From Neodiprion pinetum (taxonomy: Eukaryota > Arthropoda > Insecta > Hymenoptera > Diprionidae): DNA of 64,000 bases. Under the pieces are notes generated by a model. It saw nothing but the letters and a program-made list of their open reading frames with translations, was not told the origin of the DNA and did no database searches. Made by a program: the position numbers and the translations under genes. Shown piece after piece: positions 22,399-35,302 of this stretch. Numbering within the stretch: the stretch's first letter is position 1; each line of letters opens with the position of its first letter. The stretch spans positions 39,908,089 to 39,972,088 of the forward strand of contig NC_060232.1 in assembly GCF_021155775.2 (NCBI RefSeq), given 5' to 3'.

Positions 22399-25300
22399 AT
22401 GTTTCCAAATTTATTCCATGTAAAATCCGTGCATCGTCAGGTACGTCTGAACGAAGTTCTGGCTAGACTCGAGGGTGCAAAGATACAGCACAAGATACTG
22501 AAACCACCGAAATCTTCGATGATACCAGGATGCAGGCACTGCAGGATCAGAATGAAGAATTCATGCGGAAGGAAAGTTTTCGCAAACGTATCGTCGCGAG
22601 ACAAGCCCGTCTTTATAGCGAAGTTGGAGCACTTTGTAGAAAAGGAAGTGAACCGGATTGCCAGTGAGAAGAGGTCAGAATGCCGTGAAGTCAGCTGCGA
22701 TCATCTTCTTTGCGACCAGAAGAAGTTGGACGCTGAATTGGCGATTTACAAATCAGCGTTCGAGGTACTTTTGACTAAAATAAGAACTTTCAAGCCCCTT
22801 TTGTCCAGGATAAAGTCGACCTACGACAAGTGCATCGAGGTCAGAGACGATAGGATGAAGCTGATGGAAATAGTATCGTCGAAATTAGAGACGTTCAAGA
22901 AAACGGTGGAGAAAAAAATCGACACGATCGAGCGAACGGGGACGGGGAAAGTTGGGGCATTGATGAGGGAAAAGTCCTGCTTGACGGAAACCGTTGCGAA
23001 ACTTAGAGCGGACCTCGAAGAGAGTAACGGGAAGATAAACTGCTTGAGGCATGAGTTGCTCGACTGCGAGGAGAGGGAGATCAGGAGGATCGTGAACCAA
23101 AGGAGGCAAAATATTGAGCCGTCTTCGGGAGGCGCGAAAGGTAGGGATTTGAAGGGGTGAAGGTGTGGCAAAGGTGCGGTAAGGCCATTGCTGACAATGA
23201 GAGATTCGTTCGTTTTTGATTGTTGAAGAAACGAAGATGGTGAGACGACAGACGGCGCAAAGTCGACGGCTCCTCGAAGATCCCGTTTTGATGAACATTT
23301 GCTTGGAACGAGCGAGGAAGGACCTCAGCACTGCTCATCGGAAGATCGCCGAGCTCGAGGACACCTTCCGCGAAGTTGTCCCAAAATGGGAACTAGAACG
23401 GCTGGAGAACAGGCACCAGGCTTTCGAAAGGGAATATCGAAACCTCTCGCAGGAGTTCGAAGCTCTTTCCAAAGAGCACGAAGCGCTCAAGGGTAAGAAA
23501 GCACGAAAATTAGTTTTATTCATTTCGTTAGGTTGATTCGAAACTGACTGATCTTAACTATCACTCGGGATGGTCACTGAATCTCCGTCACGAAATCCCC
23601 AGGACTCTTCCAGGTTTTCCAGAAAAAAATGATAAAAATATACGTATTTTTCGATCTATAATTTATCTAAAGCTTAAAAAAATTTTGGGATGTATTTGTA
23701 TGGAAAAAAAATATAGTAAACGATTCCCTGGCTTTCCCTGACGGACCCTGAATTCCATGACATTTCCAGGTTTTCCAAAATTCCAAGATCGTTATAATAG
23801 GGAATTTGAAACTTTGACTTGGCATTCGCCGCGGAAAGCTATTCGATTTTCTAAGCGTACGAAAATGAATGCGAAGGGATCGTAATATTCTTGAATAAAT
23901 ATTTTAAAAAAATAAAGCTATATTTAAAAAGTTCGACTAGAAGATAATAAAGGAACATCAGAATGAGGCAAACAACATGGATTTCTCCATTCGAAACATG
24001 GTGCAATAATAATATGACTTTTCTAACGTTGTTAACATACAGAGGTGTTTACAAGTAAATTTCAGTATTTTGAAATATGTATCATCCTGTATCGCTGGAT
24101 TTTCTTTCGTCAGGCGTAACTGGATTAGCCTAAGAAGCACTTTTTTAAACATATGTTCAGTCAGATCTTCGTTTCAAGAGATTTTTAACCACGTCTCATA
24201 CGTTATTCTGAAATCATTTCAGTGAACTTTGAAGTGGTTCGAGAGCAAAAGAACAGCCTAAGAGACCGCTGCAAAATATTGGCACACACAAACACCCCGA
24301 GGCCGGATTGGTCCAAGTAGGTAGACGGAAGAATATCCATACATATGTACCTGATCAATTCGCATCCATGCAAAATACATACGTGCATAGGTACAGTCGA
24401 CGCGCAAGCTGAATACGCAGTTACAATTATAGATTCACTCAGTCACTCGGTCAGAGGTCTAATTACGTGATATACGGCCGTGAAACGATGAAACAAGGCC
24501 GATTTATCAGTAATTGTATTGCGTGTAGAGTTCATCGAAGGCGGGGTTGAAATTCCGAATTTAAAAAGTTACGAAAACGCCAAATTCCGAATTATTTGAT
24601 GGTGAAAATTGAAGTAAAGAAGTCGGACTTTGACGAAACATCAATGTTTCGAATGGTCCGAAACCCGACGCTCAAAGTTCCGAAAGTGCGAAAGTGAAAA
24701 CATTTTTTTAATCTGAAACACCAAAATGACGAATGATCAAAGATTTTCAGTTCGATGAATTTCTGGCTTGGTGAAATTTCACCACTTTGATCTTACTTTG
24801 TTTTGGATTCTCGATATTTTTACGTTCGGAAACCTGGTCATTCTGATTTTTCACACCCACTCGTTGGGTAAACTACGCTGTCTGAGTACATTTTAATATT
24901 CGGAATTTCACTCTATCGAAACTTTACTTTTCGGAATTTTGCTCCATCGTAACTTGAACTTTCGTAATTTTGCATTCCAGAACTTTGAACCGTTGAGTTT
25001 CCGACCATTCGAAACTTCGTTGTTTCTTCAAGGTTTGATTTCTTTACATCGAGTTTCGACACGAAATAATTCGGAATTAGGCGCTTTCGGAACTTTCCAA
25101 ATTCCCAACATCAATCTTGCCCTGTTTATCAAGGGTGGATATAAAAATATAGAAAGATCAATAAGTCGAGGGTCACAATATCGAATTTTTAAAGCAGCGG
25201 AAACTTAATTTATAGAATTTAAAAGTGCTGAAATCCAAAGTACGGTAAAGTAAAAGAATACAAATCTCGCACCATAGAATGCCCAACTCTAGAATCGTCA

Positions 25301-27948
25301 GAATTCTTCTCGATAATACAAAATCGTGTACAGATGCTCGATTTTGCCGTTCTACATTTTGACCATTCTATATTTCGTCTTTCCGTACTTCGACTTTCAA
25401 TACTTTCGATTTTCCGTGCTTGGACTTTTTTTTCGCATAGATGAAAATCCGATATTCTGGTCCTTCTATCAATCGGTAATCCCCGTTTATCAGACCTTGC
25501 GTGAAAACCGAGGCACTTCTGGTCGCGGTTCTCTCGTTTTACGCAACAGATGACGACGTGAAAGTTCTAATACAAACACCGTGTGACAATCTAGATGCGG
25601 ACAGTTCATTCAGGGCGGAGTTCAACGCTGGAGGGACATAACGGCCAAGAAATCAAGCGAGGATCGATTGACCATTCTTTTATCGGAGTTGTGCGGAGTG
25701 GCGAGCGCCGAGAACGACTACTTTGTAGGTCAAGGGACCGACCCATCGGTTCCGGTGTTTCTCCGGTACAAGGGTAAGATGAAGAACCGTAAATTGGGAC
25801 GGAGGGAAGTGAGCATCCTGATAAACGACATCTGGAAGAGCAGGATGGCTTCGGACATGGGGACACCGATGGGCGAATACGTGCTCAAGTACTTCTCAGA
25901 GAGGTATCACATTTCGCTGCTCAGGTACGAGTGGATCTATAATCTATACTACGCCTGCCAACGGCTCGTATACGACGACCAGATCGGACTGTTTTGGAAC
26001 ATACTTTGGGGCAACGTCGTCGAAGAGGCTTATCACGCCCCGAGGAAGGAGTTCGTTCTCCTAAAAAGGATGATGGAGATGCGGATGGAGGATAAGAAAA
26101 TAGTAAGATTTTCGTCGGGCGTGAAAAAACAGGGTGGCCAAAAATATTTGGGGAAAACATTACATCACATTTACAGTTTTTCCAGTTCTAGTAACTTACT
26201 AAAACCGAAATCGTTCAGCTTGGTAACTCTGTATTCGGTTCAAATTCAATTCGAATTGAAGAAACATGTGATGATGTAATAAAAAAAAAAAAAATGGCAG
26301 TTTAAGCCAATTTGTTTTCTCGACGAAAGAAAAATGAGCTTGTTACCTCAAAAAATCATTTCTAATTATTCCATTGATGGAAAAGGGATATTTTCAGTTT
26401 TTCCCGTTATAAAATTAAGTATTCCCTGACGATTCCAGGTGTGTGGCCACGCTACAAAAAACGGCAACTCGATGCTCATATTTTAGTTCCTTAAAAATCA
26501 TTGTGAAAATAAAAAAATAGTGATTTTTTCCACGTGTTTCATTACGATAACGTTACTACATTCAACATCTTGGATGATGCCACTTTGCAACAGTCCGTTA
26601 CTTCGTGATAAATTTTTAATGATCGTATAGATGTTGGTTCTACATCGTCGAGAGATTAATCCAACAGTTTATCACGAAATTGATCCGAAATACGCAACTG
26701 TTCTTGCACATCTTTTCAAGTGTTTTCGAAGTTTCGATGTAACGAAGGAAAGAACCCTGCCATTCATTTTCAGAACGCGCTGCTCGCTCAGGACTTGATG
26801 GACGTAATGGACGTCATGTACCCCCAGAAAAGTAATCGAGACATCGAGAACATAGTTTACGCGGCAGGGAAACAGCTCGGAATAGATCCTTCGACCGAGG
26901 CATTTGACGTGGCAAAGTTATTCGCTCAAGTACGTGAAAATTGATGGAAGAAACTCCTACAACGGACATTAAGGTCCCCAAATCAACTTCAAATAATTAA
27001 AAAACAATTGCCTAATTTTTATCAGATTTTCACCTCAACTCTAAGATAGTCCGCTTTGTGATCCAAGTTTCTTATCGAAATAACATGGGAAAAACTTTTT
27101 TTCTCAGTATATGTTTTACCGTAATAGTAATAATGTTCCAAAAAATCTGTAACTGCGAGGTTTTGGTAGGCATTCGTCCTACTATCTAAAAAAAAAAATA
27201 AAAACTCGCATCGTCATACCATCAATTCATGTGAGTTTTCCTTTTATCGAATCGTATACAGACCGAGGAAGGATGGGAGCGCGGTGATTTTGCCAGAGAA
27301 TTAGCCCGTCAAACGAAGCAGGAAATAACGGAATTCGGCAAGGGGATTTTGCACAGTATAAATATACATGATAAAACGAGCGAGGTGACGGTGGAAATGC
27401 TTAAAAAGGGGTTCATGGAAGTCGACGAGGATATACGTGCGTAAGATTTTCCGTCTCAAAGTCTTCTTAGTATTCTTTGCCACCTTAAATTTCAATATTA
27501 ATAACAGTTATGATAATCCGAACGAGGCTGAAGTTAGCAACATTAAGGTAAATGAAACATCAGGGAAAAAATCGTTACTCTCCAATTTCTGAACGGCTTT
27601 CAAGAAGTTGGTTTTTCAAATTTGAGTACGATTTGTTCGTCACGGTTTACCAAATTTCAAACGATCCCAAAGATGCGAAGTAACGATTTCTCCTAAGCAT
27701 GAATTTTTAGTCACGGTAACGCGACTAACTTCATCCTCGTTAATCCAACCGTCATTAGTCGCCGCCTACACTAATCTCACTTGGTTTCTTCTTTTACAGA
27801 CCAGAATCTGCTTACGCAGCACTTAAAGTGGATTTACAAGGTTCAAGACCTCAGCAAAGCTAAGCCCATGGTGAGCAGCGCAATAGTAAGACAAATGTTG
27901 AACGGTTACATAAGGCGAAGCCAGTTGAAAAATCATCGCAGAAACTAA
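22399..27948 (+). CDS. TSNAXIP1: TSNAXIP1 homologue (translin-associated factor X-interacting protein 1)
   Basis: Predicted 695-aa coiled-coil protein. Exons: 22399-23140, 23229-23492, 24223-24316, 25595-26102, 26774-26929, 27262-27436 and 27800-27948; phases agree throughout. The N-terminal part has LAIYKSAFEVLLTKIRTFKP followed by long heptad-rich helices. Exon 2 continues the coil (MNICLERARKDLSTAHRKIAELED, FREVVPKWELE). Exons 3-4 give the diagnostic NTPRPDWSKCGQFIQGGVQRW and KSSEDRLTILLSEL. These match vertebrate TSNAXIP1, a testis- and cilium-associated protein. The start is uncertain: the frame is open upstream to about 22204 without an ATG, so a spliced 5' exon may exist. For exon 6 I used the donor gtgcgt at 27437, since it keeps the last exon open to a conserved-looking end (HLKWIYKVQDL). 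Introns hold MITE copies. Confidence 0.85.
24530..25440. repeat. Degenerate TTCGGAA/TTCGAAA-rich intronic repeat
   Basis: Within the large intron of the TSNAXIP1 homologue, short phrases such as attccgaatt, gttccgaaagtgcg, ttcggaattttgct and cattcgaaacttc recur many times in both orientations. It looks like an old tandem or inverted array, too diverged for me to define a unit. Confidence 0.4.
26541..26575 (-). repeat. Solo terminus of the GAAGTTAGTAACGTTA MITE family
   Basis: Complement of this stretch reads TGAATGTAGTAACGTTATCGTAATGA, close to the end of the element at 43255-43475. I did not find its partner end. Confidence 0.4.
27521..27741. mobile_element. MITE in TSNAXIP1 intron 6
   Basis: About 220-bp element with inverted ends (AACGAGGCTGAAGTTAG on the left, complement AACGAGGATGAAGTTAG on the right). 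It resembles the element at 43255-43475 across its length, including GCATGAAT near the right end. Confidence 0.6.
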
Positions 27949-27978
27949 TTACAGTCGCAACGCCTGCCGTGTAATATA

Positions 27979-28203
27979 CGATCAAGATTTTACGTCGATG
28001 TCTCAGATTGGCTTTATAATTTTTTTTATTAAAGTACACGTAGAAAAACTCACTTGCAATTTTTTTCAGAATTTTTCGACCCAGCGTCGATTTGTCGTAT
28101 GATTTAAAAGCATGTAAAAAAAAAAAACCCCATTTTCTAAAATCTCAAAATATTCCGAAAAATTATAAAACCAATCTGAGACATCGACGAAGAATCTTGA
28201 TCG
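27979..28203. mobile_element. Palindromic MITE in the 3' flank of TSNAXIP1
   Basis: About 225-bp element with near-perfect inverted repeats of about 45 bp (CGATCAAGATT, then CGTCGATGTCTCAGATTGG and TTATAATTTTT). It starts about 30 nt after the stop codon, so it probably lies in the 3' UTR and would make a hairpin there. Confidence 0.75.
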
Positions 28204-29917
28204 AGATGTCATGTAATGCCCCACGTATACAATAAATTATTTAAATTAATGCATTTCTGGTATTATACCTAGAGGTATAGGTAATAGCTTTAAGAAAAAT
28301 TACTAACCATTGATTGCTTTGAGATAATCGTTATTATTATTATTGTTGTAGTTATTGTTGAAAAATATTTTATATGTACACAATAATTTTTTATTTCTGT
28401 TTGTTGCTTTCTCTCTGTCGGGTAATTAACGTTATAATTTAAAAAATCTATACATAATACAAAAAAAAAAAAAAAAATGAAAAACAATCTTAAATATGTA
28501 CTTGTTTGGTTTATTGTTACACTTAAACTTTGAAATTTCGGTCAATGTTTTTAAATTATCGTATTAAATATGAATATTTCGGTTTGTATGAACTATATTT
28601 CGAATAGTGCATAGATAAGTCTAAGTGTTAGTTATTGTTCAAATTTTCAAAGTTCATCAGGCTATCGTCAGTTATAGATACAGTAATGATTCTAAGTGTA
28701 TAAGATTCTGTACAACGTGTTTTGCGCCGCTAATATCATGAAAAACTAGAATTAAATAGAAGAAAAGAAGAGATAAAGAGCGGCGTAATTGCCACAGCTA
28801 TGTTTCAGTTTTTCACTATACGGTAACGACAGCATTAACTTATACCTTCAATACGTAACAATTTCAAGTTAGAATTAAACTTATCAATATAATTTTCTTT
28901 CTTTCTTTCTTTATTCTAATCAACCTTATTCATACTAGATTATGATTCACAGAATTCTCGATAGAAACAAAACAGCATTTGAAGGAATGCATCGAGTAAA
29001 AAGTAAGTAATCCCGTGAATCATAAACTAGCACATGTCGATAACGTCAAATTTCCAGTTTGAAGCGTTTTAAGAATGCATTTTCAAATGATCCTCTGAAT
29101 TTTACAACGATTTCGTCTATTTTTTACGCTGATCCCCTCTGCTTATATTACATATGGCCCTAACGTATTGCATATTACATTAATTAAAAAATAGTTACAC
29201 TATTTATGTTAATTACATGGGAATTTTGTCTGTTAAACGAATCAATTCCTCTCAACACATTGATAACTTTGCGCCAACTCAGAATGTGAATAATAGACCT
29301 GCTAGAAAATAATTTATTGAGCGAACGGTATTTCGGGATAGATTCGAAAAATAAACTACTATCGACAAAGTGAGTCCAAGAAGGTAAATCGTGTAGGGGG
29401 AAAATTTTACAGGGCTATTTTGTTGAAGTGACAACGGATGACCCACATGTAAAAAAAATTTATGCCACTATTATGCCAAATAATTATGTATGTTTGACTC
29501 GTCTCGTTCGCCGTTGAGTAATACATGTGTTACTGAGATTATGCGTATTTTTTTTTTAGATGTAACATAATACACGTCTGTCTGTAGGAAATATCAAAGT
29601 AAGTTTCAAACGTCGACCTAAGTAAGTCCTACTATTTACAAGGAAAATAATGAATCGTATTTCAACAAGAATAAATAACTGGAACATACGTATATGCGTG
29701 AAATAGACGAGAGAGGGAGAAAGAGAAGGAGGAAGGCTCTTGTAAAAAATAAGAAATGCATCAGCGGCTAAAAGAGGGAAAAGGGAATGAGCGAGATCAA
29801 CGCGAATCGAACGTTAATAGAGACAGACGCGTATAGGATATGCAAAATGTAAAATAGGGATCAAGGCTACGAAACATATTATAATTATTAAGTAGGTTCA
29901 TTTGTTTACGCGTTATG
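28204..29917. other. Convergent 3' region between TSNAXIP1 and SAP30BP
   Basis: AT-rich, no coding exon recognised; several short A runs and a (CTTT) microsatellite at about 28896-28914. Presumably 3' UTR of SAP30BP on the minus strand and spacer. Confidence 0.5.
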
Positions 29918-30904
29918 TTACAGTCTTTTCTTTGGTAGTGAACCAAACGCGGATATTATCGTTGCTTTTGTCCCCGTCGCCGAGGACGTGAGCGTCGTTA
30001 AGGTAGGTTGAGACAACAATACGGTGGGCTTGACGGATGTTGGAGCTCCGGTCGCCACTTGATCCCATTTGCTTTTTCTCTTCTTGGCGTCGTCCTCGGC
30101 AGTAACGGAAGAATTTGCCGGCCTCTTAGCGGTGCCGGATACAATTTCAATTTTCGTTTTCTCCTTCCTCATTTTCTCAAGTTTGTCCATTTCTGCTTTT
30201 TGCACCTTGGCGAGTTCCTCATAGTACGAATCTTTGCCCCATTTGAAAGGATCGAATCGTTCTGGCGGGTAATTGGTACCTAATTCATTGATGCTACAAA
30301 ATTGAATAAGTTTTTCGTAAATAGAGGGATTCCGAAAATCTTTTCTCTGTTGTATGACTTTGTTCATATCAAGACCGCTGCCTTCCATCTTTCTGAACAG
30401 TTTAGTTATCTTTTCCTGCAACTCAACAGGGCACTGTCCCTGTGGTTCCGGCGGTATCGTCACTCCGAAAAGGTCTGTCTCGCCATCTGAAATCATATCT
30501 CCCTGATGCGAGGGAGACTGCATGGTGGAAGCCAAGGGGGATCTCCCATTTTCAAAGAGCTGCCCCCCGGCGTTTACCGCCGCAGTACCCTCGTCATCCG
30601 AGACTATCGTGTCATCAAAATATGAAACTAATCTCTGGACTTTGGACGTTACATCCGTAACTAAGGTGGGAGCGTTGGGCAAGTTTGCATTTGACTTGCT
30701 ATTCGACCCGACGGGGCTATTGGAGGCAGATCGGCCAGATTTGGGACTGGTGAAACCCTGGGGCTGACCAAATTGGACATTTTGCGGGGCAGTAGTCCCC
30801 TGCGGGATGTTACTCTCCTGTAGATCGTCCCCTCCCCCGTCCTCACCCTCCGAGTCAGTGTATGTTGCCGTGAGAGACGCCAAAGCCACACTTTGTACAG
30901 ACAT
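29918..30904 (-). CDS. SAP30BP: SAP30BP (SAP30-binding protein, HCNGP family)
   Basis: Uninterrupted 328-aa reading frame. SAP30BP is a nuclear protein linked to the Sin3-SAP30 corepressor and to splicing of short introns. The ATG at 30904 gives an N-terminus (MSVQSVALASLTATYTDSE) that parallels the vertebrate protein; the frame is open upstream but has no other ATG. An acidic Ser/Asn-rich region comes first. The conserved core follows: TIPPEPQGQCPVELQEKI, then FRNPSIYEKLIQFCSINELG, TNYPPERFDPFKWGKDSYYE, and a basic coil MDKLEKMRKEKTKIE. Near the end are KKRKSKWDQ and a Thr/Ser tail, KATIISAFGSLPKKRL. The absence of introns is unusual compared with vertebrate orthologues, but the core is fully intact and looks functional. 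Confidence 0.95.
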   Translation of the reverse strand: MSVQSVALASLTATYTDSEGEDGGGDDLQESNIPQGTTAPQNVQFGQPQGFTSPKSGRSASNSPVGSNSKSNANLPNAPTLVTDVTSKVQRLVSYFDDTIVSDDEGTAAVNAGGQLFENGRSPLASTMQSPSHQGDMISDGETDLFGVTIPPEPQGQCPVELQEKITKLFRKMEGSGLDMNKVIQQRKDFRNPSIYEKLIQFCSINELGTNYPPERFDPFKWGKDSYYEELAKVQKAEMDKLEKMRKEKTKIEIVSGTAKRPANSSVTAEDDAKKRKSKWDQVATGAPTSVKPTVLLSQPTLTTLTSSATGTKATIISAFGSLPKKRL

Positions 30905-33790
30905 GGTTAGTTGGCTTTGACTGTCCGCGATGCTACCAAGCAATATTTTGTGGGAGAACTCACCGGTGTAGCGTTCCAGCCTTTTTTTTTTTCTTGCTGG
31001 GATATTACTTTAGCAGCGCACAACTATTGCGCAACTTGATTAAGGCGTGCCTTGATTCTTGATCCAATATCTGAATCAGTATTCCTGTAACAAGAATTAT
31101 ACAAAATGTGGATTTGAAAAATCGATACTTATCTGACATTATCGTTCCTTATATATAAATTTCAAAATATTTCTTTCACGTAGAATAACATTCTTTAACA
31201 TCATCAACGTCCACCGTGCAACTTATACCAACTTCTCTCATTATTCAAGGGTTTACACTATCCTGATACGTTCGAAAATAGATCTTCTTTTTTGGGATGC
31301 CGTTAGAATAAGAAATTTCAGATTTGTGTAAACTGGCACGATGGAAATGAAAATTAGTAACGATAATTTGAAAGATGTGAGTAACTCTAGACGATTGACA
31401 ACATTTTGTGACCATTGTTGTCCAAAATTTTTAACGTGCAGTGTTACTGATGTTGGCTAACAAACCAACCTTGTTTCAAATTATATTTGATCGTCAGAAG
31501 TACATGAAATTGACCTATTGATCTTAGAGCTCGATAAAATTACTACCCAACATGAAAATGGTCAAATTCGTTTCCCCTAATCGCGACTAAATAAATACCA
31601 CGAGTCAACGTTTTAATCGTGAGGTTATGCTATTCCTGATAACGCTTGGTGGTCGGATACCTTCAAGTTGTTTTTCTCATTATTTTTTTGTAACTCACTT
31701 GGCGAATACTTGACCAATATTAAATTCCATAGTGAGAGAAGGGAGCGAGTAAATTGAGCGAGAGGACCAGCGCCTAATAAGCGAGAGACGAAGCGATACG
31801 AGAAAGATATACGGACGCGCGGTTGGAGAGATTTGAGGTCACATATAAGTGACACAAGTTAAGTTAGGTTAGGCAGCCTTTGAGGATTCAGAAAATTCTC
31901 AATAAATCGGGTTAACGACTCACCTGATTTATGCCGCATTCAATTTTTCACTCTTCACCGTGTCAGGGCGCACCATTGAAATAGAATGAAAACTTGGCGT
32001 CTTCCTCCCAAGTTAATAAACAAATAACGTAACGTTACACACTCGATCAACGCCACTGAAATGATCAACGCGCATCCGTGATCCAAGGGCTTTCGCTTTG
32101 TTGCGAACGCTGAACTGCGCATGCGCGAGTCTTCATCGCGCACTGAAACTGCGCAGCCGGAAACGAATGAACTTTTATAAATTGCTCGTAGAATTGAGTT
32201 GAACAAATTTAGCGAAAAAGCTTTGTCTCTTCAGTCAATATTTGGAAACACCGTTCATCTTGATATATTCTACAAACATTGCGATATACGGGTTAATGCC
32301 GTGTCACAAAATTTTGTATTGAATACGCCAGTTTTTTGTTTTCAAATCGCTCTGAAATAAACCGGTCTAAAGAGACGTTGGTCAAGTGACCATACCGAAC
32401 TATCTAAAACGTTGTTGCTGAATTAACAATTCTGAAATAATCCTAAAAATAAATGGTAATTTGAAGCCATGTGACTAGACTCGATATCGAAATTAATACA
32501 TACATTTATTTTGGAATCACTGATTAAATTTTACATTTCTGCCAAAGTCACTGACGAAATTTGTTACCATTCGGAATCACCATTATTGGAATCACTGACT
32601 ATATCGGTTAACAAAAGATTCATAATGAATTATATGTCAGCTGTTTCAGAAAAATGAACTCAGCAACTATCATTTGTTTAACCAACTTGTGTACTGAATA
32701 CATTAATATTCACATTTGCACTTCTATGTCCCTAGCGATAAAAAATTACTATAATTTATTTTATTAAATTAACATAATTTTCACAGAAACAAGAACTTTA
32801 CTCGATATCACTACGAGACAATGCAATTACGGCATGATTTTTGAGTAAATTACTCAAAAATCCGACCAAACCGACGTTAAAGAACATCCGCAACTCTTCG
32901 CCACGGCGTTGCATTCAGAACTGCATAAAAACAACTAACTTCAGATCGTTACAAATATTCTTCATACCTATGTCCAAAACAAATTTAAATTTTTTAAACA
33001 TGATTGTTGAGTAACCCAGTTCAGAAATTTTATCGCCTAAACGAATTCTTGAACACGATTTTAGGAGAGTCGAAATTTCAAACGACCGAGCCGTGTTAAA
33101 TTAGCTACTAGAGAACCGACCATGTGAGCATTTGTTTGTTATAAAAATTGAACAGCAGAGCAGAGCGCCACATGCGATTGCAGCATGAAGTTATAGAAAA
33201 TGTCCCGAGCATCGTCTTCGCTTACCGACAATCACTGCAAATATACGCAAATTACCGACGAATACTTGACCCAATTTCCTCCTTTATTCAACAACTCACC
33301 AAAATTGCCCAGAGCTGACTCTCTTTCATATGTCGCGAAAACTCTGATATCTTCTCTGTTATCCGATTGGATGATGCCAATCTATTGTCTATTGCTGTTG
33401 TCAAAAACATACGTACGCGTATCTCTTACAGATATGGTAGAGAATGAAGAATACTGCCCTACAGAATCCCCAAATTTACCCTTGCGATGATAGCTCATGG
33501 GACACATGCAACGATTGCTAAAGAAATTTGAAAAGCAGCCGATTGGATGAAGATTTCCCATTTATTAGAGACATTGGACTTCATAGACTTGTAATTTGGA
33601 CATGCATTGACGTGATGCGTGCGATGAGTCATGACGCAGGTAGAGGGGATCATGGCGATTGTGTGTTCGGGACATCAGGGGCACGGTGACTGATCCGTCG
33701 TGGAAATTAAAGTGACTCTTCGTGTTGGATTGGTTTAAATCGTATGAAATATTGAGAAGAACTAGCTTCTGCTAACTAGAGGTTGGAAAA
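30905..33790. other. Intergenic region between divergent SAP30BP and CHMP4
   Basis: Contains promoters of both genes but no recognised coding exon. A TTAAGTTAGGTTAGG tract lies at about 31858-31872. A 96-codon ORF at 33200-33490 has no recognisable domain and is not called. Confidence 0.5.
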
Positions 33791-35302
33791 ATGAGCTTTT
33801 TTAGCAAAGTGTTTGGCGGTAAGAAGGAGCCCACTGCTCCTTCAACGGCCGAGGCGATCCAGAAACTCAGGGAGACCGAAGAAATGCTAATGAAAAAACA
33901 AGATTTCCTCGAGAAGAAGATCGACATTGAAAAACAAACGGCCAGAAAGAACGGAACTGCGAACAAACGAGGTACCCAATACGGCCGAATTACTTGTCCC
34001 CGTAGGATTGGAAGCAACCTTGAAATTTTTCAACGACACATCAGCTGTCATTATAACGCTGTCAACTGCCAGTAATCAGAGTTAATTAAGGTTTCAAAAC
34101 CGATGCAAAAGCGTTCTATCAGCGACATTTTTATAAACAACTGAAACTTGTTTTTACCGTTATTAACAATGTACCAAATGTAGATTGTATTGACTATGAA
34201 GGTCAACCCTGACGAGCGGCGCAGCTGTTTTCTTACTTACAATTTGTCTATAAGTTGTAACTGTCTAAATCAATTTTTAGCTGCGATTCAGGCACTGAAG
34301 AGAAAGAAGCGCTATGAGAAACAATTGTTGCAAATTGATGGAACGTTGTCGACAATTGAAATGCAGAGAGAGGCGCTGGAGGGTGCTAATACCAACACAG
34401 CGGTTCTAACCACCATGAACAGTGCCGCGGCTGCTCTAAAGGCTGCCCACCAACACATGTTAGTCACACCGATCGTATAGCTTTAGGACATTGCTTATTC
34501 TTCCTGGATCTTAACTAGCTCAATTTTTTTAGTCATTTTATCGAAGCCTGTATTACCATTCATTTTCTCCTCTGCTCTGCGATACCCACATTAGTTCAGT
34601 TGAAGTATTCCTAAGGCCTTCAGGTTACACTTGAGTATTGTTAAAACCCTGTGGGTTTGCTTTTCAGACTGGAAGATAGCGTTTAAAAATTATCCATCCA
34701 AAATTTTAGTATAAGTATCCTGTAATTCTAGGCAAAACATTCGTTCAGCTTTAATAGGCTTTTGTAAGCCAAATTCAGTCACAATTGTAAGTCTGAGATA
34801 AAACTCTTGATTTCAGGGATGTTGACCAAGTTCACGACATGATGGATGACATAGCGGAGCAACAAGATGTTGCACGTGAAATTTCCGACGCAATCTCAAA
34901 CCCGGTTGCCTTTGGCCAAGATGTGGATGAAGACGAATTGGCAAAGGAACTCGAGGAACTCGAACAAGAGGAATTGGACAAAGAGCTGCTTGGAGTCGGC
35001 GGAATTGGAACTCCTACCGAACTACCAGCCGTTCCTGCTACATCAGTGCCTGCTGCTCCTGCCAAAGCTCGTTCAAGTACGATTTTCCTTAGCCTAGAAC
35101 AAAGTCTGGCACTCATCCAAACGCTGAGTGAAGAATCCAAAAAATATTTCCAACCAATATGTGACTGTCTATACAGATCGTACGAGCATTGTTAAAAGTG
35201 TTTGTTTTCTCAATTTCTGATGATACCTCTTCATTTTTTCCAGAAGCCAAAGCCGAAGAAGTCGACGACGATCTAAAGGAATTGGAAGCGTGGGCCTCGT
35301 AA
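33791..35302 (+). CDS. shrb: CHMP4 / Shrub (ESCRT-III Snf7 subunit)
   Basis: Predicted 225-aa core filament subunit of ESCRT-III, acting in membrane scission at endosomes and the midbody. Exons: 33791-33971, 34281-34458, 34817-35076 and 35244-35302; phases agree. The N-terminus MSFFSKVFGGKKE is the membrane-inserting amphipathic helix. A basic helical hairpin follows (EAIQKLRETEEMLMKKQDFLEKK; ALKRKKRYEKQLLQIDGTLS), then helix 3 (AAAALKAAHQHM) and the acidic C-terminal half (DEDELAKELEELEQEELDKE). The last exon encodes DDDLKELEAWAS, the segment that binds the ALIX Bro1 domain in CHMP4 proteins. Length is normal for the family (about 225 aa). AATAAA is at 35370. Confidence 0.96.

Noticed and set aside
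33200..33490. 96-codon ORF upstream of CHMP4
   Set aside because: No recognised domain, no clear splice structure, composition like the surrounding spacer. Left uncalled, though a species-specific gene cannot be excluded.
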